A DNA stretch of 33,608 nucleotides. Origin: Acidobacteria bacterium RIFCSPLOWO2_12_FULL_66_21. Its GTDB lineage: Bacteria; Acidobacteriota; Vicinamibacteria; Vicinamibacterales; 2-12-FULL-66-21. Positions 1 to 6,843 of this stretch are shown here, one piece after another. Position 1 is the stretch's first letter, and each line of letters starts with the position of its first letter. Position numbers and translations under genes: made by a program. Below the pieces are notes generated by a model. It was not told the DNA's origin. It searched no databases and saw only the letters and a program-made list of their open reading frames with translations. The stretch spans positions 1 through 33,608 of the forward strand of contig MELC01000038.1 in NCBI GenBank assembly GCA_001767455.1. The letters run 5' to 3'.

Positions 1-2
1 AG

Positions 3-854
3 GGCGTCCGTCCCGAGAACGAGACCGACGAGGAGATGAAGATCCTCGCGCTCAACGCGCTGCAGCACTCGGATCCCGAGCAGGCGGTCCCGATGCTGCA
101 GAAGTTTCTCGAAGGATCGGCATCGCCGAGACTGAAGGAGCGCGCGCTGTTTGTCCTCGCTCAGAGCAATTCGGCGAAAGCCCGCGAGGTGCTCAAGACG
201 TACGCGAAAGGCAGCAGCACGCCCGACCTGCAGGCGAGCGCCATCAAGTACCTCGGTGTGCACGGAGACAAGGACAGCCGCGCCCTTCTCGCGGAGATCT
301 ATGGCAGCACCACCGACGTGGACGCAAAGCGGCAGATCCTGCGGGCGTTCATGATCTCGGGTGAGCAGGCGCGGCTGCTGAGCGCGGCGCAGACGGAGCA
401 GAATGCCGACCTGCGCGGCGAAGCGGTGCGCCAGCTCGGCGTCATGGGAGCGCACGACGAGCTCTGGCAGCTCTATCAGAAAGAAAGCTCGCTCGACGTG
501 AAGAAGCAGATTCTGCGCGCGATGTTCGTCGGCGGCAACGCGGCGCGCCTCATCGAGCTCGCGAAGACCGAGCAGAATCCGGAGCTGCGGCGAACGGCGG
601 TGCAGAATCTCGGCATCATGGGCGGCAAGGGCACCGGCGACGCGCTGGTCGGCATCTACTCGGGCGACAAGGACCCGGCCATCCGGCGTGCGGCGATCCA
701 GGGGCTCTTCATCCAGCAGAACGCCGCCGCCCTCGTGTCGCTCGCGCGCAAGGAAGCGGACCCCGCCATGAAGAAGGAGATCGTACAGAAGCTGTCGCTG
801 ATGCACTCCAAGATCGCGATCGACTACATGCTCGAGCTGCTGAACGCGAAGTAG
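3..854 (+). CDS. HEAT-repeat protein, 5' end outside window
   Basis: The visible 283 residues are almost entirely alpha-helical repeats of about 30 residues, with recurring pieces such as LRGEAVRQLGVMG, LRRTAVQNLGIMGG and IRRAAIQGLFIQ. This is the pattern of HEAT/PBS-lyase-like repeats, which form a solenoid used for protein binding. The frame is open upstream of the first ATG at 36 (it reads GVRPENETDEE directly into it), so the gene begins before the window and the ATG at 36 is not the start. It ends 8 bp before a second HEAT-repeat gene, suggesting one operon. No catalytic motif is visible and the binding partner cannot be told from the sequence. Confidence 0.85.
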   Translation, partial: GVRPENETDEEMKILALNALQHSDPEQAVPMLQKFLEGSASPRLKERALFVLAQSNSAKAREVLKTYAKGSSTPDLQASAIKYLGVHGDKDSRALLAEIYGSTTDVDAKRQILRAFMISGEQARLLSAAQTEQNADLRGEAVRQLGVMGAHDELWQLYQKESSLDVKKQILRAMFVGGNAARLIELAKTEQNPELRRTAVQNLGIMGGKGTGDALVGIYSGDKDPAIRRAAIQGLFIQQNAAALVSLARKEADPAMKKEIVQKLSLMHSKIAIDYMLELLNAK

Positions 855-862
855 GGCCGATC

Positions 863-1711
863 ATGACCGCACGTCTCGCATCGGCCATCGCCATCGTCAC
901 CTCTGCCGCGGCGCTCGGAAGCGTCGCGGCGGCCCAGCCGCCGCGGATTACGAACGGCGCCGTGCACATGCAGGCGGCTGGGTCGCCGTTCATCCAGTCG
1001 TTCCGGACGCTCGTATCGGCGCAGTCAGATGTCGCGTGGATTGGCTACTTCGTCCCGGCCGCCCGCGGCGGTCACCCCGGCTGCCCGTGTTGTATCGAGC
1101 CCGAGGGGGGGATGACCGTTCGCTCGTCGAGCGCCGGCAGGATTGAGCTGGAGGGGCCGTCGCGCCTCGTGCTGCTCTATCGCGTCGTCGATCGCCAGGT
1201 GGAGCGGATCCGCGCATATCCCGAGGGATGCGAGCTCGACGCCGGCGGACGGCCGGTCCGGTGGCTGGATCGGGTACGTCCGGCGGACAGTATCGCGCTG
1301 CTCGAATCGTTCGTCGGTGCCGATGGCGACCGCCGGAGCCGGACGACCTCAGGCGCGCTCGCGGCGATCGCGATGCACGCCGATCCGTCAGCGGCGGCGA
1401 CCGTGGAACGGCTGGCGCGCCATCATGCGACCGCGCCGGTGCGCGCGGAGGCGATCTTCTGGCTCGGGCAGATGGCCGGCCGCAAGGCCGCCGGCGTCAT
1501 CACCGAGGCCATCGAGAAGGATCCGGACACCGAGGTGAAGAAGCGGGCGGTCTTCGCGTTGAGCCAGTTGCCCACCGGCGAGGGCGTGCCGCTGCTGATC
1601 AAGGTGGCGCGCGAGAACGCGAATCCGGTCGTCCGCAGACAGGCGATGTTCTGGCTCGGACAGTCCAAGGATCCGCGGGCGATTGACTTCTTCGCGGAGA
1701 TCCTGAGGTAG
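863..1711 (+). CDS. secreted HEAT-repeat protein
   Basis: 282 residues. Residues 1 to about 24 form a signal peptide (MTARLASAIAIVTSAAALGS, then AAAQPP), so the protein is probably periplasmic. Residues about 30-150 are a domain I do not recognise, with a Cys-rich stretch HPGCPCCIEPEGG. Residues about 160-282 are HEAT repeats, with WLGQMAGRKAAGVI and MFWLGQSKDPRAIDFF as two recognisable helical units. The start lies 8 bp after the stop of the preceding HEAT-repeat gene, so the two are likely co-transcribed and may act together as a scaffold. The stop codon directly abuts a short 9-bp-period repeat shared with the convergent gene's stop. Specific function unknown. Confidence 0.85.
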   Translation: MTARLASAIAIVTSAAALGSVAAAQPPRITNGAVHMQAAGSPFIQSFRTLVSAQSDVAWIGYFVPAARGGHPGCPCCIEPEGGMTVRSSSAGRIELEGPSRLVLLYRVVDRQVERIRAYPEGCELDAGGRPVRWLDRVRPADSIALLESFVGADGDRRSRTTSGALAAIAMHADPSAAATVERLARHHATAPVRAEAIFWLGQMAGRKAAGVITEAIEKDPDTEVKKRAVFALSQLPTGEGVPLLIKVARENANPVVRRQAMFWLGQSKDPRAIDFFAEILR

Positions 1712-1731
1712 AAGAACCCTTAGAACCCTAG
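1712..1731. repeat. 9-bp direct repeat AGAACCCT between convergent stops
   Basis: AGAACCCT occurs at 1713-1720 and again at 1722-1729, a 9-bp period. It fills the 16-bp gap between the HEAT gene stop (TAG, 1709-1711) and the stop of yqgE on the other strand (CTA, 1728-1730), whose bases belong to the repeat. The same motif recurs at 6809-6843 (as GGTTCT) and 9061-9105. Confidence 0.7.
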
Positions 1732-2276
1732 TGCACCCCGTGGCTGGTGTGGAGCGTGCCCGGATCCGCGCCAAGCCGGCGGATCGCGGTTTCCCACATC
1801 AGGGACGGGTTGAGATCGAAGATGAGGTCCAGCTCGATGTCCGACATCAGCCAGGCCGACTGCGCCAGCTCCTGGTCGAGCTGACCCGGGCCCCACCCGG
1901 CGTACCCGGCGAGCACGCGCGCGCGCGGCGCGGGCCGCGTCTCGAGTACGCGGCGGAGCAGCGCCGGCGAGGTCGACAGATAGACGCCCTCCACGATCGT
2001 CCGGTAGTCGCCGCCGTCCGGTCTGTCGGCGACGAGAACCCATCCGCGTTCGGGCTCCACCGGACCGCCGATGCACAGTGGAAGATCGTTGCCCTGCTGC
2101 AGCTCCGGCAGCAGGCGCACCATCTCGCGCGCGGCACGGTCGGTCGGACGATTCAGCACGATCCCGAAGGCGCCGTCGGGAATGAAGTCGCACAGCAGCA
2201 CGACGCTGCGGGCGAAGTTCGGGTCCTGGAGCTGCGGCATCGACAGGAGGAGCGCCGGGCGGAAGGCGTCAGTCAT
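1728..2276 (-). CDS. YqgE/AlgH family protein
   Basis: 182 residues. The protein starts MTDAFRPALLLSMPQLQDPN and carries the family hallmarks: RSVVLLCDFIPDGAFGIVLN near the N-terminus, then CIGGPVEPERG and AGYAGWGPGQLDQELA. This is the UPF0301/YqgE (AlgH) family, a cytosolic fold whose biochemical role is not settled. Start choice: the frame is open 27 codons further upstream, but that extension lies inside queG and looks out of frame, so the ATG at 2276 is preferred; it gives the usual family length. The start overlaps the queG stop by 8 bp (ATGACTGA), so translation is probably coupled to queG. Confidence 0.9.
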   Translation of the reverse strand: MTDAFRPALLLSMPQLQDPNFARSVVLLCDFIPDGAFGIVLNRPTDRAAREMVRLLPELQQGNDLPLCIGGPVEPERGWVLVADRPDGGDYRTIVEGVYLSTSPALLRRVLETRPAPRARVLAGYAGWGPGQLDQELAQSAWLMSDIELDLIFDLNPSLMWETAIRRLGADPGTLHTSHGVH

Positions 2277-3351
2277 GGTGTGATGCGCCACCGAGCTTCT
2301 CCACCGCCCATGCGACGTGCTCCTCGACGAGCGGATCGCGGGCGGTCGGCTCGGCACTGGACACGAGCGCGCTGGCGGCGTCCGGGTCGCCGCTGTTGCC
2401 GATGGCCACCGCCAGGTTGCGGCGCAATCGCTTGACGCCGGCGCGCTTCATCGCACTTCCCTTGAGCAGGGCCCGCAACCCATCGTCTGTCGCGCGCCAG
2501 AGATCCAGCAGCCGCGGTGCGGCGAGTCCGGCGCGGGCCTGCCACGACGGATCGGTGCTCACGCCGGTCGTCGGCATGCTGTTCCAGGGGCACACGTCCT
2601 GGCAGATGTCGCACCCGTACGCATGAGCGCCGACCGCTTCACGAAGCGCACTCGCGATCGATCCCTTCACCTCGATCGTCAGATAGGACAGGCAGCGGGT
2701 CGAGTCGAGCACGTGCGGCGCGCGCAGCGCGCCCGTCGGGCAGGCTTCCAGGCAGAGGGCACAGGAGCCGCACTGATCGAGGGCCGCGGCGTCGGGATCG
2801 AGCGGCCGGTTCGTGACGACTACGGAGAGGAACATCCATGAGCCGAGAACGGGATTGATGACGCAGGTGTTCTTGCCGATCCAGCCGAGCCCCGCGTGCT
2901 GCGCGTACACGCGCTCCTGCACCGGACCGGTGTCGACGTAGGCGCGCGCCTCGAACCCGTCTCCGGCGATCCCGCCCAGGCGGGTGACGAGCGAGTCCAG
3001 CCGCCGCTCGATCACGGCGTGATAGTCGTCGCCCCACGCGTAGCGTGCGATGGCCGCGTGGCCCGCATCAGGGAGCGTCGTGGAGTACGGCCGATCGGTG
3101 TTGTAGAGCGTGCCCAGGACGATCACGGATCGGGCTGCGGGCATGACGTTGCGCACGTCGGCGCGGCGGCCGGCGCTTCGCTGCATGTAGTGCATCTCAC
3201 CGGCGTACCCGCGTGCAAGCCACTCGTCGAGGAACCGCAGTTCGGGAAAACCGGCAGCCGGCGCGATGCCGCAGAGATCGAACCCGAGCGCCAGCGCTTC
3301 GCGCTTCACATCGCTGGAGCTCATCGACGAGGACGCGCGCACGTCGTGCAT
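2269..3351 (-). CDS. queG: epoxyqueuosine reductase QueG
   Basis: 360 residues. QueG reduces epoxyqueuosine to queuosine in tRNA, the last step of Q synthesis, using cobalamin and two [4Fe-4S] clusters. The first cluster motif CGSCALCLEACPTGAL is seen with Cys 194, 197, 200 and 204; the second, CDICQDVCPWN, with Cys 247, 250 and 254. The conserved stretch VDTGPVQERVYAQHAGLGWI is also present, and the C-terminus (residues about 310-360) reads like HEAT helices, as in the family. The frame is open upstream to 3483, but the ATG at 3351 has GAGGAGAG just before it and gives the normal family length. A TATAAT sequence on the same strand (3361-3366) is 10 bp upstream of the ATG, without a good -35. 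The gene overlaps yqgE downstream. Confidence 0.95.
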   Translation of the reverse strand: MHDVRASSSMSSSDVKREALALGFDLCGIAPAAGFPELRFLDEWLARGYAGEMHYMQRSAGRRADVRNVMPAARSVIVLGTLYNTDRPYSTTLPDAGHAAIARYAWGDDYHAVIERRLDSLVTRLGGIAGDGFEARAYVDTGPVQERVYAQHAGLGWIGKNTCVINPVLGSWMFLSVVVTNRPLDPDAAALDQCGSCALCLEACPTGALRAPHVLDSTRCLSYLTIEVKGSIASALREAVGAHAYGCDICQDVCPWNSMPTTGVSTDPSWQARAGLAAPRLLDLWRATDDGLRALLKGSAMKRAGVKRLRRNLAVAIGNSGDPDAASALVSSAEPTARDPLVEEHVAWAVEKLGGASHHD

Positions 3352-3527
3352 CTCTCCTCGATTATAGGCAGGTTCGCCCGCCGGCTGGCTCGACCTTTGG
3401 CCAGGCTGTCGCAGGTCGCCTGGCCCGCCGAAGCGCACACAGCGCGAAGGCGGCGCGCTCGGAGAGGACACCGCAGGTGTCAACGAGAAGAATTTGCGTT
3501 AGGATCGACCTCCGCAGGAGGTTGTGC

Positions 3528-3851
3528 ATGGCAGCCACGTACCGCGAGCTGAAAGAGAAGACGGTCGCCGAGTTGCGGGAGATCGCGAAGGGTGTGCAGC
3601 ATCCGGCCGTCCAGGGCTATTCGCAGATGAACAAGGAGCGGCTGCTCCCGGCGCTCTGCCGCGCGATGAACATCGACATGGCGGAGCACCACGTCGCGCA
3701 GGGCATCGACAAGCCGGCCATCAAGTCAAAGATGCGCGAACTGAAAAAACAGCGCGACCAGGCGCTCGAGGAGCATGACAGCGACACCCTCAAGAGCGTC
3801 AGGCGTCAGCTCCACGCGCTGAACCGCGAGATCCGATCGCACCTGGCATGA
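3528..3851 (+). CDS. small Rho_N/SAP-like domain protein
   Basis: 107 residues. The start ATG at 3528 has an excellent ribosome binding site, AGGAGG at 3516-3521, 6 bp upstream. Residues about 8-55 (KTVAELREIAKG, then GYSQMNKERLLPAL) resemble the helical Rho N-terminal (SAP-like) nucleic-acid-binding domain. Residues about 60-107 are charged and likely helical or coiled-coil (KSKMRELKKQRDQALEEH, VRRQLHALNREIRSHL). A nucleic-acid-binding regulator is inferred from this fold only; target unknown. It is a single-gene unit, divergent from queG (176 bp apart) and convergent with the next gene across a fold-back repeat. Confidence 0.8.
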   Translation: MAATYRELKEKTVAELREIAKGVQHPAVQGYSQMNKERLLPALCRAMNIDMAEHHVAQGIDKPAIKSKMRELKKQRDQALEEHDSDTLKSVRRQLHALNREIRSHLA

Positions 3852-3859
3852 CTCAGTGA

Positions 3860-3932
3860 CCAGCTCCCAGTTCCCAGCTTCCTGCTTCTGACTGGAGGCT
3901 GGAAACTGGAAACTGGAAACTGGAAACTGGGC
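3860..3932. repeat. fold-back 7-bp repeat array (CCCAGTT / AACTGGG)
   Basis: The left part (about 3861-3882) has CCCAGTT and CCCAGCTT units; the right part (3894-3931) has four head-to-tail GGAAACT units ending AACTGGGC. The right part is an imperfect reverse complement of the left, so the 73 bp can fold into a hairpin with an 11-base loop. It fills the gap between two convergent genes, where a transcription stop would be expected, but there is no T-run. Confidence 0.75.
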
Positions 3933-4625
3933 TTACCACCCCGCCCCTCGCCCCTTCTGCTTCAGCGCAATCCCACCCGTCGCATCAATCGCGTTCGCGA
4001 TGACGAACTGCAGGCGGCGTTGGAAGTCGGTTGGCCCCACGGCGATTCCACGCAGGTTCTCGACGCGGTAGACGTCGACGTTCCAGAACGGCACCCGACC
4101 CTCGTATCGGACGTCGTAGTGATAGGTCAACCCGTCGCCGCCGGCCCCGTGGAAGAATGCTTTCAGCTCCTTGACGCGTTTGTGCTTCCCGCGATCGGAA
4201 CCGATCTCCACTGGCGTGCGCAGGCGGAACCAGGTGACCCAGTTGCCTGCCTCGATCTCGCGGACGTTCTCCCACGGAATCACCGCCTCCGGAACGATCG
4301 CCGGATCGACGCATCCGGCTTCCGCGCGGGCGGTGCTGCCGCCGAACGCGCCCTGCCGATAGACGCGAAGCGCCTGGGCGTCGAACGCGAACACGAACGT
4401 GCTGCGTGCGTCCACGTTGTACTCGGTGACGGTCCACGCGACCGCGCCTCCGTTTCCGAGCACGGTGCGCCACGCCTCGATCGCGCCGGCACCATCGGTC
4501 GCGGCAATGATGTTGAAACGTGCGGTTTCCGCATGAGGGCGAAGCGCGGCCGGATTGCACACTCGCGGCTGCGCGGCGGCGGGTAACGCGACTGCCAGGA
4601 TTCCGGCAACGGCGAAGGCTCGCAT
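3933..4625 (-). CDS. secreted protein of unknown function
   Basis: 230 residues. The ATG at 4625 has AGGAGG (reverse complement of 4631-4636) 5 bp upstream, which decides the start although the frame stays open far upstream. Residues 1 to about 18 are a signal peptide (MRAFAVAGILAVALPAAAQ), so the product is periplasmic or outside the cell. The mature part has a pair of well-spaced cysteines (CNPAAL near the N-terminus and AGCVDPA), alternating beta-like segments such as STFVFAFDAQALRVY and VPFWNVDVYRVENLRGI, and a basic C-terminus. I do not recognise the family. It is divergent from the TPR gene, 150 bp apart, and convergent with the Rho_N-like gene. Confidence 0.8.
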   Translation of the reverse strand: MRAFAVAGILAVALPAAAQPRVCNPAALRPHAETARFNIIAATDGAGAIEAWRTVLGNGGAVAWTVTEYNVDARSTFVFAFDAQALRVYRQGAFGGSTARAEAGCVDPAIVPEAVIPWENVREIEAGNWVTWFRLRTPVEIGSDRGKHKRVKELKAFFHGAGGDGLTYHYDVRYEGRVPFWNVDVYRVENLRGIAVGPTDFQRRLQFVIANAIDATGGIALKQKGRGAGW

Positions 4626-4775
4626 GGCACCCTCCTCGCAGGGGAGCGATGTCACACAACGAGGCAACCGATGTGCCAGCGCAGATGTCCTGTATCGCCC
4701 GTTACTTGCGCGATCTGCGCCGGCCCGGCGGTGATATCCTCCTGTGACAGCCTGCAGTTTCCAGAGGACAGCCGC

Positions 4776-5882
4776 ATGCAGATGGCGTGTCGGAGATTGC
4801 GTCGGTCCGTCGTTGCGTTCTCGTGCGCTACCTTCCTGTACGTTCCAGTCTGTGCCGCGCAGGGCGCCGCCGCTGACGACCTCCTCCGACGCTACCGGGC
4901 ACTCGTGGACGCCTATGCCGAACACGACAAGAGCGCCGTCCGCGAACTGCTCCAGTGGAACGACAAGCAAATCGTCACTGTGCTCACACGCCTCGATACA
5001 CCGGGCGATCCGCTTCGGCCCTGGAGCGCCCGGCGATACAAGGCGGCCATCATGCTGCACACCGACGCGGCCCTGCAGCTGTTTGACGCGAACGAAGAGA
5101 CGATGCAGCACCAGCTGGACGCAGCCGTTGCGCTGGCCGCTCGAGCGCAGCAGAACGACGCCGGCGACGTGGGCGAGTTCGCGAGCCGCTGGTCGATCGC
5201 CGTGTCGCGCCTGCTGCGAGACAGACTCCGTCCTCGCACGGCCGAACGCTTCCTCGGCGAGATCCGGAAAGCATTGCCGGACGATGCGGGCGTGTTGTTC
5301 GAGAGCGGTACGCTGGCGGAGGAACTGGCGACGGCGTACGCGTTCGAGATCGATCTCGCCATGACGGACGCGATGAGACGGCGGACCGTCGAGACCATCG
5401 TGGAGCGCGTCCTCCAGCGCCGCAAGGAGCGCCTGGAGACAGCGGCACGCTGGCTGGAAGAGGCGCTGGCTGTGCAAGCCACGGAATCCGCGCGGCTGCA
5501 CCTCGGGAGAGTGCGGATGCTGCTCGGGGAGGACGCCGAGGCTCTGCGCGTCTTTGGCAATCTCGAGTCGTCGGAGGACCCGGGCGTGGCGTACCTGGCG
5601 CCGCTGTTCACCGCCGCCGTACACGAGCGGCAGGGCCATCTCGACGAAGCGGCAGCGGCGTACGGGCGCGCCCACGCGCGGTATCCTCGCGGACACTCGG
5701 CCGTCATCGGCCTCAGCGCGGTCCAGCAGCGGACGGGGAAAGGGGACGCGTCGCGCGAGAGCCTTCAGTCGCTGCTCGCGCAGCCGGCCGAGCCTGACGA
5801 TCCATGGTGGTGGTACCAATACGATCCGGCCGGCGCCGCCGACCAGCGTGTAGACGCGATCCGCCAGGAGGCGCGTCGATGA
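4776..5882 (+). CDS. TPR-like secreted protein
   Basis: 368 residues. The chosen ATG at 4776 has AGAGGAC 7 bp upstream and begins a signal peptide (residues 1 to about 30: basic MQMACRRLRRS, then a hydrophobic run ending VCAAQG). The frame is open 35 codons further upstream but that part has no such features. The mature protein is helical; residues about 225-345 look like tetratricopeptide repeats (LHLGRVRMLLGEDAEALRVF, then AAVHERQGHLDEAAAAYGRA, then GLSAVQQRTGKGDASRESL). It overlaps the next gene by 4 bases (ATGA), so it is co-translated with the VWFA protein; a periplasmic scaffold role is inferred. No enzyme motif seen. Confidence 0.85.
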   Translation: MQMACRRLRRSVVAFSCATFLYVPVCAAQGAAADDLLRRYRALVDAYAEHDKSAVRELLQWNDKQIVTVLTRLDTPGDPLRPWSARRYKAAIMLHTDAALQLFDANEETMQHQLDAAVALAARAQQNDAGDVGEFASRWSIAVSRLLRDRLRPRTAERFLGEIRKALPDDAGVLFESGTLAEELATAYAFEIDLAMTDAMRRRTVETIVERVLQRRKERLETAARWLEEALAVQATESARLHLGRVRMLLGEDAEALRVFGNLESSEDPGVAYLAPLFTAAVHERQGHLDEAAAAYGRAHARYPRGHSAVIGLSAVQQRTGKGDASRESLQSLLAQPAEPDDPWWWYQYDPAGAADQRVDAIRQEARR

Positions 5883-6799
5883 AAGCCGCGATCGCCCTGG
5901 CGTCGATTGCGATCGCGACGGTTGTCGTCCCCGCGCAGAAATTCTCGGTGTCGGTCGAGGGCGTGCGCGTGGACGTGCTCGTGACCGACGGGCGCCGCCC
6001 GGTGGCGGGCCTGGGCGTCGCCGACTTCGAGCTGCGCGACAGCGGGGTCCTTCAACACATCGACAGCGTCGCGCTCGAGGACGTGCCGCTCAGCGTCATG
6101 CTGGTGCTCGACACCAGCGCCAGTGTCGCGGGGCAGCCGCTCGTCGATCTCAAGCGCGCCGCGTCGGCCGTCGTACGCCTCCTCGCGAAGAGCGATCGGG
6201 CGGCCCTGATGACGTTCTGGGCAAGCGTGACCCTGGCCAGCGGCTGGACGGGCGATCGCGCGCAGCTCGAACGCGCGATCGCAAAGGTCGGGACCGGCGG
6301 ATTTACAGCGCTGCACGACGCCGCATACGCAGGGCTGACCTTGCGCGACAACGGGGCGGGACGGACGCTCGTCGTCATCTTCAGTGACGGCCAGGACACG
6401 GCGAGCTGGCTGCCCGGGCAGACCGTGATCGACATCGCACGCCGGAACGACGCGGTGGTCTATGCCGTCGGCTTGCTGCCGCTGGCGGGCGCGAGGCTGC
6501 CCGGCTACCGGCTGGACTTCTGGTCCGGGATCCAGTTCCCGGTACCGAAGGCCTCGGCCGGCACGCTGATGGAGAGTTTCCTCGACGCACTCGCGGAGGA
6601 CACCGGCGGCCAGTTCATCAACGCCGAGCGGAGCGACCGGCTCCGCGACACCTTCGTGCGTATCGTCAACGAGTCCCGAAGCCGCTACCTGTTGACGTAC
6701 TCGCCACAGGGCGTTGACGCCGGAGGCTGGCATCCAATCGAGGTCACGGTCAAGGGACGCAAACTCAAGATCAAGGCACGGCGGGGATACTTACGGTAG
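5879..6799 (+). CDS. VWFA-related secreted protein (Acidobacteria type)
   Basis: 306 residues. Residues 1 to about 19 are a signal peptide ending VVVPAQ. Then comes the short beta domain typical of this Acidobacteria-enriched family (FSVSVEGVRVDVLVTDGRRP, VADFELRDSG), followed by a von Willebrand factor A domain at about 70-270. The MIDAS metal site is intact: D78-x-S80-x-S82 in VLDTSASVAG, with VIFSDGQDTAS as the later acidic loop. vWA domains bind proteins through a divalent metal; partners are unknown here. Start overlaps the TPR gene stop (ATGA), and the next gene encodes a paralogue, so the three probably form one secreted or envelope-associated module. Confidence 0.9.
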   Translation: MKAAIALASIAIATVVVPAQKFSVSVEGVRVDVLVTDGRRPVAGLGVADFELRDSGVLQHIDSVALEDVPLSVMLVLDTSASVAGQPLVDLKRAASAVVRLLAKSDRAALMTFWASVTLASGWTGDRAQLERAIAKVGTGGFTALHDAAYAGLTLRDNGAGRTLVVIFSDGQDTASWLPGQTVIDIARRNDAVVYAVGLLPLAGARLPGYRLDFWSGIQFPVPKASAGTLMESFLDALAEDTGGQFINAERSDRLRDTFVRIVNESRSRYLLTYSPQGVDAGGWHPIEVTVKGRKLKIKARRGYLR

Positions 6800-6808
6800 G
6801 CCCAAGTA

Positions 6809-6843
6809 GGTTCTCTAGAGGTTCTATGGGTTCTAAAGGTTCT
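6809..6843. repeat. GGTTCT repeat array overlapping a start codon
   Basis: GGTTCT occurs at 6809-6814, 6820-6825, 6829-6834 and 6838-6843 (periods 11, 9, 9). The array begins in the 26-bp gap after the first VWFA gene and continues into the second gene, where it encodes the first residues MGSKGS. The AGAGG at 6817-6821, made of repeat bases, is also the only plausible ribosome binding site, 4 bp before the ATG. It is the reverse complement of the AGAACC arrays at 1713 and 9061. Confidence 0.75.

Noticed and set aside
3361-3366. TATAAT as a queG promoter -10 box
   Set aside because: The word is perfect but there is no -35 match at a suitable distance, and the start would leave almost no leader; kept only as a note.
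4626-5819. Long upstream extension of the secreted hypothetical gene at 3933-4625
   Set aside because: It is antisense to the TPR gene, and a strong ribosome site marks the true ATG at 4625.
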